From the NCBI GenBank assembly GCA_044359885.1, contig JBIKLI010000295.1, forward strand, positions 1 to 5,527: a stretch of DNA of 5,527 nucleotides. Direction: 5' to 3'. Below the pieces are notes generated by a model that made no database searches, was not told the origin of the DNA, and saw nothing but the letters and a program-made list of their open reading frames with translations. This DNA comes from CAIOSQ01 sp044359885 (GTDB lineage Bacteria; Pseudomonadota; Alphaproteobacteria; CACIAM-22H2). Of the stretch, positions 1 to 5,004 are shown in pieces (the first letter of the stretch is position 1; every line of letters starts with the position of its first letter). The position numbers and the translations under genes are program-made.

Positions 1-100
1 CCCCGACGCCGGAGATGCCCGCATCCGTGTCGACAACGACAAATACATAATTGGCGCGAAAAGCGTCGACCACATGGGTGCGGATGTCGGTGATCTTCAC
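1..100 (-). CDS. Mandelate racemase/muconate lactonizing enzyme family protein, N-terminal fragment (enolase superfamily)
   Basis: Only the first 33 codons are inside the window; the gene runs off the left edge. The peptide begins VKITDIRTHVVDAF (initiator read as Met) and continues with a YVFVVVDTDAGISGVG segment. This is the typical start of the N-terminal capping domain of the MR/MLE group: a first strand 'MKIT.I.T.vv', a second strand 'vfV.v.TD.G', then 'GiGE'. Family members are Mg-dependent acid-sugar dehydratases, racemases or cycloisomerases that abstract a proton alpha to a carboxylate. The catalytic barrel lies outside the window, so the reaction cannot be assigned. The start is GTG at 100-98, chosen because AGGGAG lies 5 bases upstream and no in-frame ATG exists in the visible part. 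The gene is divergent from the transporter operon and probably handles the acid that operon imports (inference). Confidence 0.85.
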   Translation of the reverse strand, partial: MKITDIRTHVVDAFRANYVFVVVDTDAGISGVG

Positions 101-105
101 GTCAG

Positions 106-111
106 CTCCCT
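106..111 (-). promoter_or_regulatory. Ribosome binding site of the leftward MR/MLE gene
   Basis: Read on the minus strand this is AGGGAG, separated by 5 bases (CTGAC) from the GTG codon at 100-98. It fixes the non-ATG start of the leftward gene. Confidence 0.75.
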
Positions 112-126
112 CTGGACAGTCAGTTC

Positions 127-139
127 ATATATGATATAT
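127..139. promoter_or_regulatory. AT-rich palindrome, candidate operator 1
   Basis: ATATATGATATAT is a perfect odd-length palindrome centred on position 133. It overlaps the proposed -10 of the leftward gene and shares the core TATATnATAT with the second palindrome at 210-222. GntR/FCD-type regulators bind short palindromes in divergent control regions, and such a regulator is encoded at 3203-3859. Binding by that protein is inference only. Confidence 0.4.
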
Positions 140-164
140 ATTATTGATGATGCTTATTGAACAA
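135..164 (-). promoter_or_regulatory. Candidate sigma-70-type promoter for the leftward MR/MLE gene
   Basis: On the minus strand TTGTTC (159-164) serves as a -35 box and TATATA (135-140) as a -10 box, with an 18-base spacer. Transcription would begin near 128, giving a leader of roughly 28 bases that contains the ribosome binding site. The palindrome at 127-139 overlaps the -10 box and the start point, where a repressor would be expected. This is motif matching in AT-rich DNA, so the exact boxes are uncertain. Confidence 0.4.
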
Positions 165-194
165 CTTTTTCGTCGAAAAGCCATAAAGCAAAAA

Positions 195-223
195 TTGACG
201 CCGATTAACGTATATTATATGCA
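195..223 (+). promoter_or_regulatory. Candidate promoter for the tctBAC operon
   Basis: TTGACG (195-200) matches a -35 box in five of six positions. At a 17-base spacing the -10 would be TATGCA (218-223), which is weak and leaves only a very short leader. The better -10-like hexamer, TATATT (211-216), lies too close to this -35. An alternative pair is TTGAAC (157-162) with CATAAA (182-187), spaced 19 bases. Some promoter must lie between 101 and 237 because the operon starts here, but the boxes are ambiguous. Confidence 0.35.
210..222. promoter_or_regulatory. AT-rich imperfect palindrome, candidate operator 2
   Basis: GTATATTATATGC is an odd-length palindrome centred on 216 with one mismatched pair (211/221). 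It shares the core TATATnATAT with candidate operator 1. Its centre lies 22 bases before the tctB start codon. The two centres are 83 bases apart, near eight helical turns, which would suit binding on one face of the DNA or looping (inference). Confidence 0.35.
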
Positions 224-229
224 ATAAGC

Positions 230-234
230 AGGGA
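230..234 (+). promoter_or_regulatory. Ribosome binding site of tctB
   Basis: AGGGA ends three bases before the ATG at 238. The spacing is slightly short but acceptable, and it supports the chosen start. Confidence 0.55.
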
Positions 235-237
235 AAC

Positions 238-729
238 ATGACCAAATCGCCGGCCGAACGGCGCACCGACATCGCCTTCGCATTCGTCCTGATCGCCATC
301 GGCGCGGTCGCTGTCGCCATGGGCCTGCGGATCCCCGCCTCGCGCTTCGATCCGCTGGGATCGGGCGCGGTGCCGGCGCTGATTGGGGCGGTACTGATCA
401 TCCTGGCCCTGGCGATCCTCGCCGCGGCCACGACGCGCTTGCGGATCGGCGACGGCGATCGCCTCTTCACCGGTCTCGACGCCGCGGACACGACGACGGC
501 ACCCCTGCGGGCGGCCGCGGTCTTCGTCTGGACACTCGCCTATGCCGGGATCCTTCATCTGCGTGCGCTGCCCTATTGGGCGTCGACCTTCGCCTTCGTC
601 TTCGCGCTGGCCATCGCGCTGGCCCCGCCTCGACGGCGCGGTTACGCGATGGCGGCGATCGTGGCAGCCGTCCTCGGCGCCGGGCTCGATGTCATCTTCC
701 GCCGCGTGCTGAGCGTCGACCTGCCATGA
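238..729 (+). CDS. tctB: Tripartite tricarboxylate transporter small membrane subunit TctB
   Basis: A 163-residue, very hydrophobic protein in the size range of TctB subunits, which form the inner-membrane complex with TctA and work with a periplasmic binding protein. After a short charged N-terminus (MTKSPAERR), hydrophobic segments lie at about 11-30, 45-65, 91-108, 113-131 and 135-155. A polar loop at about 66-90 (RLRIGDGDR, then an acidic/Thr-rich stretch) separates the two halves. The first helix followed by 'R.P.S.FDPLGSG..P.LIG..L' matches the family pattern in which a short loop with Pro and Gly residues precedes helix 2. TctB sequences diverge strongly, so the call leans partly on context: its stop codon overlaps the start of tctA (ATGA at 726-729), implying translational coupling. 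The start is the ATG at 238, preceded by AGGGA. It is the first gene of the rightward operon. Confidence 0.88.
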   Translation: MTKSPAERRTDIAFAFVLIAIGAVAVAMGLRIPASRFDPLGSGAVPALIGAVLIILALAILAAATTRLRIGDGDRLFTGLDAADTTTAPLRAAAVFVWTLAYAGILHLRALPYWASTFAFVFALAIALAPPRRRGYAMAAIVAAVLGAGLDVIFRRVLSVDLP

Positions 730-2204
730 CGCTGCTCGAAGCCTTCGCGGCGTCGTTCGAGCCGGTCGCCTTCCTGACCCTGTCGCTTGGCGTGTTCCTC
801 GGCATCGTCGTCGGCGCGCTCCCGGGGATGACCGGCGGCATGCTCATGGCCCTGACGCTGCCCTTCACCTACTACATGAAGGACACCAACGCGATCACGC
901 TGCTGATCGGCATGTATGTCGGCGGGATCAGCGGCGGGCTGATCACCGCGACGCTGATGCGCATCCCTGGCGAACCGTCCTCGGTGATGACGACGCTCGA
1001 CGGCTATCCGCTGGCGCGCAAGGGCCAGCCGGGACGCGCGCTGGGCCTGGGCATCGCGGCCTCGCTGGTGGGCGGCGCCCTCTCCTGGGCAGCACTGGTC
1101 CTGCTGTCGCCGCCGCTCGCCGCCTTCGGCCTGCGCTTCGGCCCATTCGAGAATTTCGCGCTGGCGATGCTGGCACTGGTCCTGATCTCGTCGCTCAGCC
1201 GGCGATCCTTCGTGCGCGGTCTGGTCGCCGGCTTCCTCGGCATGCTGGTGGGCGTTCCCGGCCTGGACGAGACCTCGGGCCAGCTGCGCTTCACCTTCGG
1301 CATCGACGCGCTCAATGGCGGCTTCAACCTGCTGCCCGTGATCCTCGGCGTGTTCGCGCTCAGCCAGGTCTTGGCCGACCTGATGACGCCCGATGCGCGC
1401 GCCGAGCGCGTCGCGGCGGATCGCAAGGGCATGCTGATCTCGCTGCACGACTACTGGGTCCACGGCCGCAACATGCTGCGCTCGGCGGCGATCGGCATCT
1501 TCATGGGCGCGATGCCGGGCGTGGGCGCAAGCGTCGGATCGATCGCCGCCTACACGACCGCGCGCAACCTGTCGAAGACGCCCGACGCGTTCGGCACCGG
1601 CAGCGAGGAGGGCATCGTCGCCGCCGAGACCGCGAACAACGCCACGACCGGCGGCACGCTGATCCCGATCATCACGCTGGGCCTGCCGGGCGGCTTCACC
1701 GACGCGGTGCTGCTGGCGGCGCTGATGATCCACAATTTCCAGCCCGGCCCGTTGTTCTTCGCCACCAACACCACGATCGTGAACACGATCATGGCCGCAC
1801 ATCTGGTCGCGCATGCGGTGATGTTCGCGATGATGGTCGTCGGCTCGCTATGGATCCTGCGCCTCGTCGACATCCCCAGGCGCTGGGTGTCGGCGGGCGT
1901 GCTGGTGCTGTGCGTGGTCAGCGCCTACGCGCTCAACGGCCGCATGTTCGACGTCTGGACAATGCTCGCCTTCGGCGCGATCGGCCTCGCCCTGGAATAT
2001 GTGCGCGTGCCGCTGGCCCCCTTCGCCATCGGGCTGATCCTGGGACCGATGGCCGAGGGCCAGTTCCGGGCGGCCATGATGTCTTCGGGCGGCAGCCTCG
2101 CCCCCTTCGCGCAGAGCCCGATCGCGCTCGTCCTGCTGCTGTTGGCCTTGGCGCTCTTCGCCTGGCCGTTCCTGCGCGAACGGCGCGCCACCGGTCCCGG
2201 CTGA
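726..2204 (+). CDS. tctA: Tripartite tricarboxylate transporter large membrane subunit TctA
   Basis: A 492-residue polytopic inner-membrane protein, close to the usual ~500 residues of TctA, the large subunit that carries substrate across the membrane. The N-terminal half has the family signature GALPGMTGGM (30-39), followed by GMYVGGISGGLI (62-73) and IPGEPSSVMTTLDGYPLARKG (80-100). The second half repeats the Gly-Pro signature as GAMPGVGASVGSIAAY (261-276), then EEGIVAAETANNATTGGTLIP (294-314), TLGLPG (317-322) and the 'HNFQPGPLFF' stretch (336-345). Near the C-terminus PLAPFAIGLILGPMAEGQFR (429-448) is also conserved. An upstream in-frame ATG at 576 would add 50 Arg-rich residues read from inside tctB and is rejected; the ATG at 726 overlaps the tctB stop and begins a natural hydrophobic N-terminus. 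The annotation is secure at family level; the transported acid is unknown. Confidence 0.97.
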   Translation: MTLLEAFAASFEPVAFLTLSLGVFLGIVVGALPGMTGGMLMALTLPFTYYMKDTNAITLLIGMYVGGISGGLITATLMRIPGEPSSVMTTLDGYPLARKGQPGRALGLGIAASLVGGALSWAALVLLSPPLAAFGLRFGPFENFALAMLALVLISSLSRRSFVRGLVAGFLGMLVGVPGLDETSGQLRFTFGIDALNGGFNLLPVILGVFALSQVLADLMTPDARAERVAADRKGMLISLHDYWVHGRNMLRSAAIGIFMGAMPGVGASVGSIAAYTTARNLSKTPDAFGTGSEEGIVAAETANNATTGGTLIPIITLGLPGGFTDAVLLAALMIHNFQPGPLFFATNTTIVNTIMAAHLVAHAVMFAMMVVGSLWILRLVDIPRRWVSAGVLVLCVVSAYALNGRMFDVWTMLAFGAIGLALEYVRVPLAPFAIGLILGPMAEGQFRAAMMSSGGSLAPFAQSPIALVLLLLALALFAWPFLRERRATGPG

Positions 2205-2216
2205 ACCAGAACCGAC

Positions 2217-2224
2217 GGAGGAAG
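2217..2224 (+). promoter_or_regulatory. Strong ribosome binding site of tctC
   Basis: GGAGGAAG lies 5 bases before the ATG at 2230 and is the strongest Shine-Dalgarno sequence in the operon. It fits the higher synthesis usually needed for a periplasmic binding protein than for its membrane subunits (inference). Confidence 0.75.
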
Positions 2225-2229
2225 AAACC

Positions 2230-3189
2230 ATGGACATGAAACGCCGACAACTGCTCACGGCCGCCGCCACGGCCACGGCCACGCTCGCCGCCACCGGTGC
2301 CGCCGCGCAGGCATTTCCCGCGAAGCCCGTGCGGGTCGTCGTCGCCTCGGGCGCGGGCGGCGCGTCGGACATCGTCGCGCGCATGATCCAGCGCGCGGTC
2401 GCCAGGACGTCGCCCCAGCCCTTCGTCGTCGCCAACATGCCTGGCGGCGGCACGTCGATCGGCGGCCGCGAGGTGGCCGGTGCGGCGCCCGATGGCCATA
2501 CGCTGCTGATGATGCACGAGGCAGTCATCGTCGCCACCGCACAGGGCATCTTCAAGCCCGGCGTCGAGGAACTGACGCCGCTGGCGATGACCGGCCGCGA
2601 CATCTACACGGTGGTGGTCAACGCCGCCTCTCCCTTCCGTACGCTCAAGGACCTGTTCGACGCCGCACGGACGCGGCCGATACGCACCGCGGTGAACATC
2701 GGCGGCCTCAACCACTTCACGTCGCTGATCGCCGCCGAATCCGCGAAGGTCGAGATCCGTCCCGTCCAGCACGGCAGCGGCGCCGACTCGGTGCGCTCGC
2801 TGCTCGGCAACCAGGTCGAGGTCATCTTCGCGGTGCCCTCGGACGTCATCGAGTACCACAACGCCCGGCAGATGCGGATCCTGGCGGTGATGGCCGAGCA
2901 GCGCAGCGCTTCGCTGCCCGACATTCCGACCTCGGCCGAGGCGGGTTTTCCTTCCGTCTCCGACCTCAACCACATGTGGTGGGTGCCGCGCGCGACCCCG
3001 GCCGACCGCGTGGCGTGGCTGCGCGGCCAACTGGCCGGCGCCATGCAGGACGCCGAAGTGCGCGCCCAGCTGACGGCGCGCATGATCGAGACGACCTTCA
3101 TGTCGGGCGCCGACATCGAGGCGCATGTCGCACGCAAGCGCGCCGAGATCCAGGGACTGGTCGACAAGTTCGGCCTCAAGCAGAATTGA
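2230..3189 (+). CDS. tctC: Periplasmic substrate-binding protein TctC (Bug family)
   Basis: A 319-residue extracytoplasmic solute receptor, normal in length for the Bug/TctC family, which captures carboxylated ligands and delivers them to TctA/TctB. The N-terminus MDMKRRQLL has a twin-arginine pair (R5, R6), followed by a hydrophobic Ala/Thr-rich segment (10-26) and a probable cleavage site after AQA (residue 28). This looks like a Tat-type signal, as is common in the family, although Sec export cannot be excluded. The mature part opens with the diagnostic 'FPAKPVRVVV' strand, then GAGGASDIVAR (41-51, family pattern GG..D..AR), PGGGTSIGGREVAGAAPDGHTLL (71-93), and LPDIPTSAEAGFP (229-241). The usual PDGYTLL has His in place of Tyr. 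It sits 25 bases after tctA, here last among the transporter genes rather than first as in the classical tctCBA order. The ligand cannot be told from sequence. Confidence 0.96.
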   Translation: MDMKRRQLLTAAATATATLAATGAAAQAFPAKPVRVVVASGAGGASDIVARMIQRAVARTSPQPFVVANMPGGGTSIGGREVAGAAPDGHTLLMMHEAVIVATAQGIFKPGVEELTPLAMTGRDIYTVVVNAASPFRTLKDLFDAARTRPIRTAVNIGGLNHFTSLIAAESAKVEIRPVQHGSGADSVRSLLGNQVEVIFAVPSDVIEYHNARQMRILAVMAEQRSASLPDIPTSAEAGFPSVSDLNHMWWVPRATPADRVAWLRGQLAGAMQDAEVRAQLTARMIETTFMSGADIEAHVARKRAEIQGLVDKFGLKQN

Positions 3190-3202
3190 CGCTGGCCCGT
3201 TC

Positions 3203-3859
3203 ATGGACCTGATCGCCGACAGCGTCAGCGACCGCGTCAGGCGGCGCATCCGCGAGGACATCCTCGCCGGCCGCGTCGGGCCCGGCGACCGGCTGCGCAT
3301 CGCGGATCTCAGCCAGCGCTTCGGCGTCAGCTCGATCCCTGTGCGCGAGGCGCTGCGCGCGCTCGAAGGCGACCGGCTGGTGGTGATCGAGACGCATCGC
3401 GGCGCGGTCGTGCGCATGCTCGACCGCAAGATCGTCTCGGACATGTACGACGTGCGCGGGGTGATCGAGGCGCTGATGGCCGGGGCCGCCGCGGCGCGCG
3501 CGGTCCCGGCCGACATCCGCGACCTCGCGGCCATGGCGGAACGCTACGCCGCCGCGGCCGCGGTGGACGACCGCCGGCTGATGCTGCTCGAGAACCAGGC
3601 GCTGCATCGCCGGATCGGCGAGATCGCGGACAATCCCGAGGCCAGCCGCTATGTCGAGCAGGGATGGGAGTTGGTCTTCGGCCTGCGCAACCGATTCGGC
3701 TTCGGCGCGCAGCGCACCGCCGCCATCACCGGCGAGCATCGGCGGCTGATCGAGGCGATCGGCCGCGGCGAGCGCGTTCTCGCCGCGCGGATCGTCCAGG
3801 AGCATTGTGACGGCGCCAAGCAGGACCTGCTGCGCCAGATGGAGATGGCAGGATTATGA
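3203..3859 (+). CDS. GntR-family transcriptional regulator, FCD (FadR-type) subfamily
   Basis: A 218-residue protein, the normal length for FCD regulators. Residues about 5-72 form the winged helix-turn-helix: 'V..RIREDILAGRVGPGDRL', LSQRFGVSSIPVREALRAL (36-54), then the wing ending HRGAVVRML (65-73). The remainder is the all-helical FCD effector domain. Its metal/ligand-site residues appear as N131 and H135 (ENQALHRRI), H179 (EHRRLIEAI) and H201 (QEHCDGA); Asn replaces the more common Asp at the first position, a known variant. Such proteins bind organic-acid effectors and usually repress nearby catabolic genes, so control of the 101-237 divergent region is likely (inference). The ATG at 3203 lies 13 bases after the tctC stop without a clear Shine-Dalgarno sequence, suggesting coupling to tctC translation. 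The longer in-frame start at 3125 lies inside tctC and is rejected. The stop overlaps the next gene. Confidence 0.93.
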   Translation: MDLIADSVSDRVRRRIREDILAGRVGPGDRLRIADLSQRFGVSSIPVREALRALEGDRLVVIETHRGAVVRMLDRKIVSDMYDVRGVIEALMAGAAAARAVPADIRDLAAMAERYAAAAAVDDRRLMLLENQALHRRIGEIADNPEASRYVEQGWELVFGLRNRFGFGAQRTAAITGEHRRLIEAIGRGERVLAARIVQEHCDGAKQDLLRQMEMAGL

Positions 3860-4818
3860 GCAACGCAAGACGCATCGTCCTTTACGGCGACTACGCGGCC
3901 CGACAGGCCGGACGCCTCGAGGGCCTGCTCGGGCCGGGCTACGCGATCCAGCCGGTCCCTTCGACCATGCCGGCGCCCGACGCCGCCGCGGCGCTCGCCG
4001 CGGCGCGCGCGATGGTGGCCAACGCCTTCGGCCAGGACGACCCGCCGGTCCCCAATCTCGGTTTCCTGCAATCGCCTTCGGCCGGGATGGAAGGGATCGA
4101 TGCGACAGCGCTGCCGCCGGGCTGCATGGTCCGCGCGGTCGGTGGCCACGAGATCCCGATGGCCGAATACGCGATCTGCACGATCCTCGACTGGCAGATC
4201 GGATATCGCCGGCAGTCGGAGCTGGTGACGGCGGGCAGATGGTCGCAGCGCCACTGGATCAAGGGCGAGGTCCATGGCGAGGCTTTCGGCGCCACGCTGG
4301 GCATCGCCGGCTATGGCCGCATCGGACGCCAGATCGCGCACCGCGCGGCCGCGCTCGGCATGCGCGTGCGGGCGCTGTCGCGCTGGTCGCGGCCGGACGA
4401 GGGCGAGCCGGCGGTGGAACGCTTCGCCACCGACCGCGTCGCGGATTTCCTCGCCGGCTGCGACTTCGTCGTCGTGGCCCTGCCGCTGGATGCGCAGACC
4501 GAGGGGATCGTCGATTCCAGCTGGTTCGGCCGGATGGACCCCGGCGCGGTGCTGATCAACATCGGGCGCGGCAAGGTGGTCGACGAGGCCGCGCTCTATG
4601 CCGCGCTGCGCGACCGGCGCATCCGGGGCGCGACGATCGATGTCTGGTACAACTATCCCGACAGCGTGGAGACCGAAGTCCCGATGGCGTCGTTCCCGTT
4701 CCACGAACTGGACAACATCGTCATCACGCCGCATTGCTCCGGGCGCACCCAGCGGATGTTCACGCGACGCTGGCAGGAGATCGCCGCCAATCTGTCGGGG
4801 TTCTTCGACGGGGCCTGA
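3856..4818 (+). CDS. D-isomer-specific 2-hydroxyacid dehydrogenase family protein
   Basis: A 320-residue cytoplasmic NAD(P)-dependent oxidoreductase of the D-2-hydroxyacid dehydrogenase superfamily, which interconverts 2-keto and 2-hydroxy acids. The N-terminal substrate domain carries 'SPSAGMEGID' (73-82) and GGHEIPMAEYAI (96-107). The nucleotide-binding domain has the Rossmann loop GIAGYGRIG (149-157), NIGRGKVVDE (235-244, catalytic Arg238) and TPHCSG (291-296, catalytic His293). Two points are unusual. The second strand ends ALSRW, with Ser175-Arg176 where NAD-specific enzymes have Asp, suggesting NADP(H) preference. The segment after Asp262 reads DVWYNYPD, so Tyr267 stands where the usual DVF..EP motif has its catalytic Glu. 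The start ATG overlaps the regulator's stop (ATGA at 3856-3859), indicating coupled translation. It may process a keto acid from the imported substrate; the substrate is not known. Confidence 0.93.
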   Translation: MSNARRIVLYGDYAARQAGRLEGLLGPGYAIQPVPSTMPAPDAAAALAAARAMVANAFGQDDPPVPNLGFLQSPSAGMEGIDATALPPGCMVRAVGGHEIPMAEYAICTILDWQIGYRRQSELVTAGRWSQRHWIKGEVHGEAFGATLGIAGYGRIGRQIAHRAAALGMRVRALSRWSRPDEGEPAVERFATDRVADFLAGCDFVVVALPLDAQTEGIVDSSWFGRMDPGAVLINIGRGKVVDEAALYAALRDRRIRGATIDVWYNYPDSVETEVPMASFPFHELDNIVITPHCSGRTQRMFTRRWQEIAANLSGFFDGA

Positions 4819-5004
4819 ACGCAACGCCGCGGCGGTGCTGGTCAGCCGCGCGCCGCCTCGATCTGCGCCTCGATCGGGTGGATCTCCGCGTCTTGGCCGG
4901 CCTGCGCCCACCGATCGCGCGGCTGGAAAGCACGCGCAAGCCGAGTGAGGACCGCTACGCCGCGGACCGTGCCGGCGTGGCCACCGGCCTCGCCGCCGGC
5001 CGAC
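4819..5004 (+). other. Stretch between the dehydrogenase and the peptidase segment; possible frameshifted 5' part of the peptidase gene
   Basis: This 186-base stretch contains no ATG on the plus strand and no convincing ribosome binding site. Between about 4857 and 5000 the frame one base out from the peptidase frame looks protein-like: GC-ending codons dominate and it reads LDLRLDRVDLRVLAGLRPPI, then EDRYAADRAGVATGLAAG. The peptidase frame over the same bases reads as an implausible Trp/Ser/Pro/Cys-rich peptide. A single one-base frame change near 4995-5003 (GC-rich run GCCGCCGGCC) would join the two. The segment may therefore be the displaced N-terminal part of the C13 gene, or unrelated spacer. 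The GC palindrome at 4825-4834 has no T-run and is not a convincing terminator. Confidence 0.35.

Noticed and set aside
101..237. AT-rich intergenic region as an att site, origin, small RNA or riboswitch
   Set aside because: It is only 137 bases between divergent genes, with promoter-like and palindromic elements that explain it; no tRNA end, iteron array, structured aptamer or terminator is visible.
576..725. Upstream in-frame start for tctA
   Set aside because: It would add 50 Arg-rich residues read out of frame within tctB; the ATG at 726 gives the standard TctA N-terminus and an ATGA overlap.
642..1814. 390-residue minus-strand open frame opposite tctA
   Set aside because: Its Gln/His/Arg-rich composition shows no domain, and the TctA signature motifs lie on the opposite strand throughout.
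3125..3202. Upstream in-frame start for the FCD regulator
   Set aside because: It lies inside tctC and adds a Ser-rich tail not typical of the family; the ATG at 3203 gives a normal N-terminus and length.
1933..3534. Long minus-strand open frame opposite tctA, tctC and the regulator
   Set aside because: It is antisense to three well-supported genes, reads as an Arg/Ala/Gly/His-rich chain without recognisable domains, and is the usual by-product of GC-biased codon use on the other strand.
4825..4834. GC palindrome CGCCGCGGCG after the dehydrogenase as a terminator
   Set aside because: It has no loop of suitable size and no following T-run, so it is better explained by GC-rich composition.
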